The notes beneath the pieces were generated by a model. It had not been told where the DNA came from. It saw only the letters and a list, made by a program, of their open reading frames with translations, and made no database searches. A DNA stretch of 22,246 nt from NCBI GenBank assembly GCA_964600615.1, contig CAZRJK010000018.1:1-22246 (forward strand), read 5' to 3'. The position numbers and the translations under genes were made by a program. Of this stretch, positions 13,856 through 20,792 are shown one piece after another (the stretch's first letter is position 1; every line of letters begins with the position of its first letter). The stretch is from RUG11198 sp964600615. Its GTDB lineage: Bacteria > Bacillota_I > Bacilli_A > RF39 > UBA660.

Positions 13856-14947
13856 ATGGGTAAAACAGAAACAACCAATAAAAAAGGTGGGGGAATAGTT
13901 GGCGGATTATTATTACTATTAGTAGGTATTGGTTTGCTTTGGTATAACGAGGGAAGAACTGTAGCAAATCAAAGTACTATTAATGAAGCAAGAAAAAATT
14001 ACAAAGATGTAGCAAGTGATAAAATAGATGAAAAAAATGAAGGAAAATTAATTTCTACAAAAGGAAAAATTGATTTAAGTGAATCATCTACGCCAACAGA
14101 TTCCATCTTTGGCATAAACGCTAAAGCAGCAAAATTAATAAGAACAGTAGAAGTATATGAATGGAAAGAAGAATGCACAACCGATGATAATGATAAAGAA
14201 ACTTGCACTTATGAAAAAGTATGGGAAGATAGATTAATTGATTCAAGTTCATTTAAAGAAAGTGGACACACTAACCCAACAAGCATTCCATACGAAAGTG
14301 AGACTTTTCTAGCAAGCAATGTAAGAGTAGGAGCATTTTTCTTGCCAGAAGAATTAATTAATAGATTAAGCACTAATAAAAAGAAAAGTAATATGCATCT
14401 TAAAGATGAATATACAAAACCTGTAGAAGGAATAACAATATCAGGTGATTATTTAACAAACGTAAAAGAAAACAATCCAGAAATAGGAAACATTAGAATA
14501 TCATTTAGTTATTTAGATGAAGAAACAGTAAGTATCATGGCTGTTCAAGTAGGAAATTCTTTTGAAGCATTTACATCTAAAAAAGGAAAAGATGTATATA
14601 AAATATTAAAAGGAAATTATACTGGAGCTCAAATTTTAGAAAAAATGACTAAAACTAATAATACATGGAAATGGATTTTAAGAATCTTAGGCACATTATT
14701 AGTTATAGGAGCGTTCAATTCGATGTTTAGCTTCATTACTAACTTAACAGATAGAATACCAATACTAGGAAGAATCGTTTCTGGAACTACAGGATTAATA
14801 TCAGCAGTATTAGGTTTTGCTATATCATTAATTGTAATAGCAATAGCTTGGTTTAGATTTAGACCAATACTATCTATTATCTTATTATTAATAGTAGTAG
14901 CTTTAGTAGTATTCCTAAAAATGTACAATCAAAAAAAAGAGAAATAA
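13856..14947 (+). CDS. TMEM43/LUMA-family membrane protein
   Basis: A bacterial homologue of the eukaryotic inner-nuclear-membrane protein TMEM43 (LUMA). Family layout is clear: a Gly-rich first membrane segment followed by WYNEGR (GGGIVGGLLLLLVGIGLLWYNEGR, 11-34), a large non-cytoplasmic region (about 35-265), then four hydrophobic segments starting WKWILRILGTLLVIGAF (271-287), with IPILGRIVSG (301-310) and a final pair (about 312-355). The region in between contains IRTVEVYEWKEEC ... CTYEKVWEDRLIDSSSF, the usual 'Y-x-W' strand, with two cysteines bracketing an acidic loop. At 363 residues it has normal length. The ATG follows 'agaaggagtg'. The function of the bacterial proteins is not established. 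Confidence 0.88.
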   Translation: MGKTETTNKKGGGIVGGLLLLLVGIGLLWYNEGRTVANQSTINEARKNYKDVASDKIDEKNEGKLISTKGKIDLSESSTPTDSIFGINAKAAKLIRTVEVYEWKEECTTDDNDKETCTYEKVWEDRLIDSSSFKESGHTNPTSIPYESETFLASNVRVGAFFLPEELINRLSTNKKKSNMHLKDEYTKPVEGITISGDYLTNVKENNPEIGNIRISFSYLDEETVSIMAVQVGNSFEAFTSKKGKDVYKILKGNYTGAQILEKMTKTNNTWKWILRILGTLLVIGAFNSMFSFITNLTDRIPILGRIVSGTTGLISAVLGFAISLIVIAIAWFRFRPILSIILLLIVVALVVFLKMYNQKKEK

Positions 14948-14950
14948 TAT

Positions 14951-14974
14951 AAGCCCATAAGGGCTTTTTTTTTA
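14951..14974 (+). terminator. Terminator of the TMEM43-like gene
   Basis: AAGCCC (14951-14956) pairs with GGGCTT (14961-14966) around ATAA, followed by a long T run. Confidence 0.88.
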
Positions 14975-15000
14975 TTAACTAATAAAAATATAAATTTTAA

Positions 15001-15029
15001 TTGACTTAATTAATAAAATATAGTAAAAT
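15001..15029 (+). promoter_or_regulatory. Promoter of the rplU-prp-rpmA operon
   Basis: TTGACT (15001-15006), 17-base spacer, TAAAAT (15024-15029). Transcription would start near 15036, leaving a leader of about 105 bases. Confidence 0.75.
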
Positions 15030-15035
15030 ACTATA

Positions 15036-15137
15036 TGTTTTAGACCTCGAGTTGTTAACTCAACCGCACTAAAAAGGTTAAAAAATCTATAACGATACCT
15101 TAAAGGCGAGTCTTAATCCAAATAAAATTTAAGGAGG
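15036..15137 (+). promoter_or_regulatory. Ribosomal protein L21 leader (autoregulatory RNA)
   Basis: The untranslated leader of rplU contains a hairpin GAGTT-GTT-AACTC (15049-15061) closed by ACCT (15044-15047) with AGGT (15075-15078), with 'aaccgcac' between, then a second GAG-rich part before the ribosome binding site aaggagg (15131-15137). Firmicutes carry an L21 leader element at this place, believed to bind a ribosomal protein and control the operon. Assignment is by position and partial sequence likeness. Confidence 0.65.
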
Positions 15138-15142
15138 TAAAT

Positions 15143-15439
15143 ATGAAAGCTATCATTGAAACAGGTGGAAAACAATACACAGTTGCTGAAAAAGATGTAA
15201 TCTACGTTGAAAAATTAGATGTAGAGGAAGGAAAAAAAGTAGTATTTGATAAAGTACTAATGGCAAATGGTGTTGTAGGAAATCCTTATGTAAAAGGTGC
15301 TAAAGTAGAAGGAAAAGTAATTAAAAATGGCAAAGGTAAAAAATTACATATTTTTACATATAAACCAAATAAAACTAGCACTAGAAAAAAACAAGGTCAC
15401 CGTCAACCATATACTAAAGTAGAAATTACTAAAATATAA
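15143..15439 (+). CDS. rplU: 50S ribosomal protein L21
   Basis: Large-subunit protein that binds 23S rRNA. It begins MKAIIETGGKQYTVAEKD and ends with the basic, conserved stretch HIFTYKPNKTSTRKKQGHRQPYTKVEI typical of the family (split here: HIFTYKPNKTSTRKK, then GHRQPYTKV). At 98 residues it is close to the usual 102. The strong ribosome binding site aaggaggt precedes the ATG. It is the first gene of the conserved rplU-prp-rpmA operon; the next gene's chosen ATG is 12 bases after its stop. Confidence 0.98.
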   Translation: MKAIIETGGKQYTVAEKDVIYVEKLDVEEGKKVVFDKVLMANGVVGNPYVKGAKVEGKVIKNGKGKKLHIFTYKPNKTSTRKKQGHRQPYTKVEITKI

Positions 15440-15451
15440 TAGGTGACTAAT

Positions 15452-15769
15452 ATGCTTAGGATTAATATTATTAAAAATAATAAACAAATTAAAAAAGTTG
15501 AATTTTTAGGACATGCTAATTATGATGAATATGGAAAAGATATAGTTTGTGCAGCAGCTAGTGCTACTATGTTATGTACGGCTAATGCTATTATTTCTTT
15601 AGATGATAAAGCTATAGAAGTAATTCAAGAAAAAAACAAACAAACAATAAAAGTATTAAAAGAAGATAAAATAGTAGATACTTTAATAATCAATATGATT
15701 AACTGTTTTGAAAGTTTAACTAATGACTATCCTAAAAACATAAAAATAACTAAGGAGGAAGAGAAATGA
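15452..15769 (+). CDS. prp: Ribosomal-processing cysteine protease Prp (YsxB family)
   Basis: Cleaves the N-terminal extension from ribosomal protein L27 in Firmicutes and their relatives. The catalytic pair is present: H21 in FLGHANYDEYGKD and C33 in IVCAAASA, matching the GHA...DIVCAA signature. The protein is 105 residues. An in-frame GTG at 15443 lies inside the 'taggtgac' binding site, so ATG 15452 is preferred. The gene sits between rplU and rpmA, as is usual, and overlaps rpmA by four bases (ATGA), so the protease is translationally coupled to its substrate. Its TGA stop shows that UGA is not recoded here. Confidence 0.95.
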   Translation: MLRINIIKNNKQIKKVEFLGHANYDEYGKDIVCAAASATMLCTANAIISLDDKAIEVIQEKNKQTIKVLKEDKIVDTLIINMINCFESLTNDYPKNIKITKEEEK

Positions 15770-16053
15770 TAAAGTTTTTAAGTTTTAACATTCAAACTTT
15801 TGCCCACAAAAAAGGACAATCTTCTACATCAAACGGAAGAGATTCAGCAGGTAGAAGATTAGGAGCAAAAGCAGCAGATGGTGAATATATAACTGCAGGA
15901 TCTATTATCTATCGTCAAAGAGGAACAAAAATACATCCTGGAAAAAATGTAGGAAGAGGAACAGACGATACATTATTTGCAACCAAAGATGGATACGTAA
16001 AATATAGTCACTTAAATAGAAATAGAAAACAAGTAAGTGTTATCGAAAAATAA
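15766..16053 (+). CDS. rpmA: 50S ribosomal protein L27 with cleavable N-terminal extension
   Basis: L27 reaches into the peptidyl-transferase centre with its N terminus. The body (HKKGQSSTSNGRDSAGRRLG ... GGxI-type core, ending NRKQVSVIEK) is standard. Before it lies a 12-residue extension, MIKFLSFNIQTF; Prp would cut between F12 and A13, giving AHKKGQS, comparable to the S. aureus cut after ...LQFF. Here the usual L-N-L-Q-F-F-A is F-N-I-Q-T-F-A and the extension is a few residues longer. 'aaggagg' lies seven bases before the ATG, which overlaps the stop codon of prp. Confidence 0.97.
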   Translation: MIKFLSFNIQTFAHKKGQSSTSNGRDSAGRRLGAKAADGEYITAGSIIYRQRGTKIHPGKNVGRGTDDTLFATKDGYVKYSHLNRNRKQVSVIEK

Positions 16054-16076
16054 GAATTCCTTAAGGAATTCTTTTA
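16052..16076 (+). terminator. Terminator of the rplU operon
   Basis: A 9-bp perfect stem (16052-16060 with 16065-16073) around TTAA begins inside the rpmA stop codon and ends in a short T run. Confidence 0.7.
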
Positions 16077-16094
16077 AACTATAAGGGGGAAAAA

Positions 16095-17021
16095 ATGAAT
16101 AATAAACAAATGCTAGAAATAGCATATAGAAGATTAAAAATAATATTAAACGAAGAAGATAGTAAAGAATTATTAGAATTAGCTAAAGATATTGAAGACG
16201 AAAGCATAGAACGAGCACTTCCACTAACTGACAAAGAAACAGATTATTTAAGAAAAAAAGTATGGAATGAATACATTCAATATAAAGACGGTAGAATTAA
16301 TTATTATGAAATTAAAATTGCATTAAAGAAAAGAATTAATTATCTAAAAACACAAAAAAATAAATTAAGTGTACTAGATTATAAAAAAGAGAATATTGAA
16401 TTATCTACATATGAATTATTTGATGAACAAATATATAGAATATTAAGAAAAAATGAAATATATTCTTTAAAAGATTTATTAACCATAGATAAAGAATCAA
16501 TTAAAAATTTATACTCTCTAGGGGAAATATCATATAAAAAAATAATAGATAAAGTACATAATGAATTAGATTTAATATTTATTGATGAAATATCAGTAGA
16601 AGAAAGAAATAAATTTCTAAGTGATGAATATAAAAATAACAAAGAAAAAGTATTAAACAGTAATATAGATTGGCTTGATTTTAACCATGCCAAATTAAAA
16701 AGACTAAAAACACTAGGAATAGAAACAATCTACGACTTAATAAACAATTTTGATAATGTCTTAAATAAAAATAACGATAGAAAAAGAATTGAAAATTATG
16801 AAGTTATAAAGCAAATACAAACAGACGGAATAATAGATAATAGACCAGAATTATTAAGAATAAAAAAAGAAAGACTATTAGCAAAATATAATTATTTATT
16901 ACAAAGAAGAAGTATTTCATTAGCTAATAGAATAGAAATAGATAAAGAATTAGAAAAAGTAATAAGAGAATTAGATTCAATATCAAATAAAAAAATACTA
17001 AAAAAATATAGACCAAATTAG
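16095..17021 (+). CDS. Protein with RNA polymerase alpha-CTD-like domain, function unknown
   Basis: A 308-residue soluble protein behind a clear 'aagggggaaa' site. The N-terminal 100 residues are helical and charged. Residues 111-156 (EQIYRILRKNEIYSLKDLLT ... DKESIKNLYSLGEISYKKII) closely follow the alpha-CTD pattern L-x-R-x-x-I-x-T-x-x-D-L-L ... N-L-G-x-K-S-x-x-E-I, a helix-hairpin fold used for DNA or protein contact. A second, looser unit is at about 197-245 (AKLKRLKTLGIETIYDLINN). The C-terminal 60 residues look like a coiled coil. It lacks any polymerase-alpha N-terminal domain. It may act in transcription or DNA binding; the exact family is not recognised. Its TAG stop overlaps the end of convergent rarA. 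Confidence 0.78.
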   Translation: MNNKQMLEIAYRRLKIILNEEDSKELLELAKDIEDESIERALPLTDKETDYLRKKVWNEYIQYKDGRINYYEIKIALKKRINYLKTQKNKLSVLDYKKENIELSTYELFDEQIYRILRKNEIYSLKDLLTIDKESIKNLYSLGEISYKKIIDKVHNELDLIFIDEISVEERNKFLSDEYKNNKEKVLNSNIDWLDFNHAKLKRLKTLGIETIYDLINNFDNVLNKNNDRKRIENYEVIKQIQTDGIIDNRPELLRIKKERLLAKYNYLLQRRSISLANRIEIDKELEKVIRELDSISNKKILKKYRPN

Positions 17022-17033
17022 TCTATATTTTTT
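17001..17033. terminator. Bidirectional terminator holding both convergent stop codons
   Basis: A 13-bp perfect stem (17001-17013 with 17021-17033) around the 7-base loop CAAATTA. The stops of the 308-aa gene (TAG, 17019-17021) and rarA (TAA on the minus strand, 17020-17018) both lie in the loop or its edge, and A and T runs flank both sides. Confidence 0.85.
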
Positions 17034-18226
17034 AATTTATCAATAACATCTTTATATATATTTTCATTCTTATTATCCTTAGGAGTATAATAGATAGCTC
17101 CCTTTATACTATCAGGTAAATATTGTTGCTTAACATAATCATGAGGATAATTATGAGGATATTTATAATTAGGACTATTAGTAGTAATATGACTAGGAAC
17201 TTTACCAGTATTTTTAGTCCTAACATCATTTAATGCTTTGTCTATAGCCATAACAGCAGAATTACTCTTAGGAGATAAAGCAAGTTCTATAACTATCTCA
17301 GCTAAAGGAATTCTAGCTTCAGGCATTCCTAAACGTAGAGCACTATTAATAGCAGCATCTACCTTAACACCCATAATAGGATTAGCAAGGCCAATATCTT
17401 CGTAAACAATAACAGATAATCTTCTAGTAATAATATCTAAATCATTAGCTTCTAATAAAATAGCTAAATAATATAAACTAGCATTAACATCACTACCTCT
17501 AATAGACTTTTGAAAAGCACTAATAGTATCGTAATATCCATCGCCATTCTTATCAATATAAACACCACTATTCATACCAATATTCTTAAGTACATCTAAA
17601 GTAATATGTTTATCTTTTATAGAATAATAAGTAACTTCAATTAAATTATAAACATATCTTAAATCATTATTAGCATTATTAATAATATACTTAATAGCAT
17701 CCTTATCAATAGTAAGATCTTTTAATACGTTAGATTTTATTAATCTCTTTATAGCATCCTCTATATCCTTATTATCTAAAGGTTTTAATTCAAATATCTG
17801 ACATCTACTCCTAATTGCAGGATTAATAGAATGATATGGATTGGCAGTAGTCATTCCAATTAAAGTAATTAATCCATTTTCTAAATATGGAAGTAATAAA
17901 TCTTGTTTATCTTTATTTAATCTATGAATCTCATCCATAATTAAAACCATACCACCGTATAATTTAGCTTCTTCTACAACATTGTCAAAATCTTTCTTAT
18001 TATTAATAACAGCATTTAACATCCTATATCTAACATCTAATTCATTAACAATAGCATTAGCAATAGAAGTTTTACCAATCCCAGGAGTACCATATAAAAT
18101 CATAGAAAATAATTTCTTATTCTTAACTAAATTACTAATAACTTTATCTTTGCCAATCAAATGCTTTTGTCCTATAACTTCACTAAGCTTATTAGGCCTT
18201 AACTTAATAGATAATAATTCCTCCAT
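17018..18226 (-). CDS. rarA: Replication-associated recombination protein A (RarA/MgsA), AAA+ clamp-loader-like
   Basis: AAA+ ATPase acting at stalled replication forks, related to eukaryotic WRNIP1. It has Walker A GTPGIGKTS (46-54), Walker B VLIMDEIH (94-101), sensor 1 around GMTTANP (124-130) and the arginine finger region NPAIRSRCQIFEL (135-147). The C-terminal part has the family features RRLSVIVYEDIGLANP, ARIPLAEIVIELALSPKSN and NYKYPHNYPHDYVKQQYLP. At 402 residues it is slightly shorter than the common 420-445. The ATG lies behind 'ggatgtgat'. It diverges from the operon at 18343 and has its own promoter. Confidence 0.96.
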   Translation of the reverse strand: MEELLSIKLRPNKLSEVIGQKHLIGKDKVISNLVKNKKLFSMILYGTPGIGKTSIANAIVNELDVRYRMLNAVINNKKDFDNVVEEAKLYGGMVLIMDEIHRLNKDKQDLLLPYLENGLITLIGMTTANPYHSINPAIRSRCQIFELKPLDNKDIEDAIKRLIKSNVLKDLTIDKDAIKYIINNANNDLRYVYNLIEVTYYSIKDKHITLDVLKNIGMNSGVYIDKNGDGYYDTISAFQKSIRGSDVNASLYYLAILLEANDLDIITRRLSVIVYEDIGLANPIMGVKVDAAINSALRLGMPEARIPLAEIVIELALSPKSNSAVMAIDKALNDVRTKNTGKVPSHITTNSPNYKYPHNYPHDYVKQQYLPDSIKGAIYYTPKDNKNENIYKDVIDKLKNID

Positions 18227-18247
18227 ATAATCACATCCACTTTAATT

Positions 18248-18276
18248 AGTATAACAACAAATTATATTTTTAACAA
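18248..18276 (-). promoter_or_regulatory. Promoter of rarA
   Basis: On the minus strand: TTGTTA (18276-18271), 17-base spacer, TATACT (18253-18248). Confidence 0.7.
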
Positions 18277-18284
18277 CTAAATTA

Positions 18285-18314
18285 TTTACTTTTTTATAAG
18301 ACTTATGATATAAT
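18285..18314 (+). promoter_or_regulatory. Promoter of the 18343-22246 operon
   Basis: TTTACT (18285-18290), 18-base spacer, TATAAT (18309-18314), preceded by TGa as an extended -10. It is the only good promoter seen before the four genes that follow. Confidence 0.7.
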
Positions 18315-18342
18315 TAATTATAATAAAGAGAGGTAGAGAAAA

Positions 18343-18852
18343 ATGAAAGAATTATTATGGAGAATGGTTTTGGTTATATTTGTTATTATAGCAGTATCAG
18401 TTACAATTTGCACATTATCAACAAATGATTATAATGTAATGCAATTTGGTAACAAAATATGGATAATAGCAGGAGAAAAATTAGGAGATTATCCTAAAAA
18501 CAAATTATTAATCATCAAAGAAGATAAAAGAAATGTTAAACTAAATGATGAAGTATTCTTCTATTCAGAAGACAACAATGGAAACAAAGTAAAATTTGGT
18601 CAAATAACTGCTATTAACAATAATAGCTACACTATAAACAGCGAAGAAATAGAAAAAAGCATGATAATATCATCTAAAGAAAATGTTCAAGAAGTAGCAG
18701 TATTAGGAGCAATATTATCTGTATTAACATCTAGAACCGGATATCTATGTTTAATAATTTTGCCAATATTATTAGCATTCGTATATCAAATATTCTTAAT
18801 TGGTAAAGAATTAAATAAAGAACCAGAAAAAAAATCTAAGAAAAGAAAGTAA
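18343..18852 (+). CDS. SipW-type signal-peptidase-like membrane protein lacking the catalytic serine
   Basis: A 169-residue membrane protein with an N-terminal segment (about 5-25), an extracytoplasmic domain, a second segment (about 133-153) and a Lys-rich cytoplasmic tail. The domain aligns by eye with S26B (SipW/SEC11) signal peptidases: IIAGEKLGDYPKNKLLIIK (41-59) occupies the place of the family's S-G-S-M-x-P-x(5-6)-D-L-V-I-V-K, then NVKLNDEVFFY (64-74), and the C-terminal TGYLCLIILPILL (132-144) matches the usual G-x-x-x-x-I-L-P-x-L-L. The nucleophile position holds E45 and the T-H-R-V motif is replaced by FGQI (85-88), so peptidase activity is unlikely. First gene of a four-gene operon; its stop overlaps the next ATG by one base. 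Confidence 0.7.
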   Translation: MKELLWRMVLVIFVIIAVSVTICTLSTNDYNVMQFGNKIWIIAGEKLGDYPKNKLLIIKEDKRNVKLNDEVFFYSEDNNGNKVKFGQITAINNNSYTINSEEIEKSMIISSKENVQEVAVLGAILSVLTSRTGYLCLIILPILLAFVYQIFLIGKELNKEPEKKSKKRK

Positions 18853-19799
18853 TGGAAGATAATAAAAAAATAAAAATAACAGACATAATACCAAAACATA
18901 GAATTTTTTTGGTATGTCTGTTATTAATATTGTTTCTAATAGGAAGTAGCTTTGGAAGATATGTATACAAAGGATTAAGAAATGCCTATCTGCAGACTAA
19001 AAGATTCTATTTTAACAGTGATAAATTAACAGAAAATGGTTCAGTATATAGAGTAGAGAACTGGTCAGGAGTAGGAAGCTATTCCATAACGTTTAATATG
19101 AATAGCTATAAAAATAGTAAATTAGTAAGCGATGATAACATTGACTATGAAGTTGATTTTGAATGCTCAACTCAAGTAACATGTGCCGTAGAAGATAATA
19201 AAACAGCGAGCCAAATACCAGCAAACACAAATACAGATAGTTTTATAATTACTATAACTGTTCCAACTAACGTTGTATTCAATAGAGGAGATACGGTAAC
19301 ATTATCAGTAACAGCAACATCAACAGCTCCATACGAAAAAGAATTATCAGGAACATTTACTCTAGTAGTAGGACACTACGGACTAAGTTATGAAATAGAA
19401 GATTCTGTTAACAGCCCATACTTAAATATAAGAATAACCAATACACTAGATTATTATACAGTAAACGAAGCCTTTACTGGACATGCCCTAAACAGTCAAA
19501 TAAGTATGGAACAGTATCTTGCTTTAGACCCAACTGATCAAGCAAAATGCTCCTCATCAATAATAACTTTAACTTTTAATCCTAATCAAATATTATTGGA
19601 TATGACCAGTGATGCTTATCAAGAAGCAATAAATACTGTAACCCAAGTAATAAATGGCTATAATTATGTAAATTCCATATCATTTAAAATAGATGCTTTA
19701 TCAAGTAAAACCGTTAAATTTTATAAAAATGATACAACCCAGAATTATACATTCCCCGTTGCAAATCAAAGTTCAATAATCCAAGTAAGCTATAGTTAG
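18852..19799 (+). CDS. Membrane-anchored or secreted beta-rich surface protein
   Basis: A 315-residue protein whose ATG overlaps the previous stop (TAATG), so the two are translationally coupled. After a charged N terminus (about 17 residues) there is one hydrophobic segment, IFLVCLLLILFLIGSSFGRYVY (18-39), which resembles SipW-dependent signal peptides (TasA, camelysin) in its long charged front and the L-I-G-S-S-F-G-R end. The remainder is beta-rich with Thr, Ser and Asn: YSITFNMNSYKNSK, a cysteine pair in FECSTQVTCAVE, and IITITVPTNVVFNRGDTVTLSVTATS, an Ig-like or fibre-like pattern. No cell-wall sorting signal. By pairing with a SipW-like protein, it may be a surface fibre or sensor component; that is inference. 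Confidence 0.75.
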   Translation: MEDNKKIKITDIIPKHRIFLVCLLLILFLIGSSFGRYVYKGLRNAYLQTKRFYFNSDKLTENGSVYRVENWSGVGSYSITFNMNSYKNSKLVSDDNIDYEVDFECSTQVTCAVEDNKTASQIPANTNTDSFIITITVPTNVVFNRGDTVTLSVTATSTAPYEKELSGTFTLVVGHYGLSYEIEDSVNSPYLNIRITNTLDYYTVNEAFTGHALNSQISMEQYLALDPTDQAKCSSSIITLTFNPNQILLDMTSDAYQEAINTVTQVINGYNYVNSISFKIDALSSKTVKFYKNDTTQNYTFPVANQSSIIQVSYS

Positions 19800-19811
19800 T
19801 AGGTGATAAAA

Positions 19812-20780
19812 ATGAGTTGTAATATTGTTAAAGAATATGCTGATTTTTCTAAAAAGAACATAACAAAATATTATGAACTAATAATGGGAAAATTCTATGA
19901 TAAAGAATTAGTAAATACTTTCGTAAATAAATATATAGATATAAGATATTATGACTTAGATACCGATAAATATAGTAGAAATCTAACAAAAATAAATAAA
20001 AATTTAACTGAAATATACAATAATATAGAAGAAAAAAAAGATACCGCTAAATTTATAAAAATATTATTTGATATTATTTTTTATTTAGATGATGTCCTAG
20101 AAACAAAAAACCTTGATAACATAATAGATATAATAAATAAAATTAGAATAGAAAAATTAGGAATAAAAGAAAAAGATTTCTCAAGCAAATTCAAAGATAT
20201 ATATCTAAAAGATAAAGAAAGAAAGCAAAAATTTATAGACACCTTAGAATGTGAAGAATTCCCTGTAGAATATGATTATATCTATGATCAAGATGTCTAT
20301 AATGTGACTATAACACATGATATAGCAATACCTAAACTATATAGTAAATTTGCTATTGAAAAAGTTTTTAATGATGGATTAATTGCCGAAGACAAATTAT
20401 TTATAGAGTACTATATGGTAAGCGTAAAAATATTAAAAAATATTATCGCAGGTGATTATAATAATAAATATTTATTAGAATTTAATCCTAATATATTAAA
20501 GAAAAAAGATAAAATAAATAGATTATTAAATATTATTAATAATGATTTAATAAAAGATGTAACAAGTATGAAAATATTTTATAAAGACTTTATTCCACAT
20601 CAAGACAAAATATTAGAACTAATTCATGATGGGTATAAATTCTCTATAATAATAGATAATACATATGATAACGTAAAAAAACTAAATACAGACCTATTCA
20701 AAGTATTTGAATATATAATTGTAGATGATAAAGAAAAATATCAGGAATTTTCGGAGTTTGATAACATAATAAATTCCTAA
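19812..20780 (+). CDS. Cytosolic protein of the AAA operon, function unknown
   Basis: A 322-residue soluble protein with no signal or membrane segment. An in-frame GTG at 19803 falls inside the 'taggtgat' ribosome binding site, so ATG 19812 is used. It is largely helical, rich in Lys, Asp, Asn and Ile, with EEFPVEYDYIYDQDVYNVTITHDIAIPKLYSKFAIEKVF (split: EEFPVEYDYIYDQDVYN, ITHDIAIPKLYSKFAI) as the most conserved-looking central part and a C-terminal alternating strand-helix region (GYKFSIIIDN ... FEYIIVDDKEKYQ). No family recognised. It lies 12 bases after the surface protein and 12 before the AAA+ gene, so it is probably a partner or adaptor of the ATPase. Confidence 0.75.
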   Translation: MSCNIVKEYADFSKKNITKYYELIMGKFYDKELVNTFVNKYIDIRYYDLDTDKYSRNLTKINKNLTEIYNNIEEKKDTAKFIKILFDIIFYLDDVLETKNLDNIIDIINKIRIEKLGIKEKDFSSKFKDIYLKDKERKQKFIDTLECEEFPVEYDYIYDQDVYNVTITHDIAIPKLYSKFAIEKVFNDGLIAEDKLFIEYYMVSVKILKNIIAGDYNNKYLLEFNPNILKKKDKINRLLNIINNDLIKDVTSMKIFYKDFIPHQDKILELIHDGYKFSIIIDNTYDNVKKLNTDLFKVFEYIIVDDKEKYQEFSEFDNIINS

Positions 20781-20792
20781 GTGGGTGATTAA

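Noticed and set aside
14629..14928. Antisense open frame in the TMEM43-like gene
   Set aside because: Hydrophobic complement of membrane segments; no start signals.
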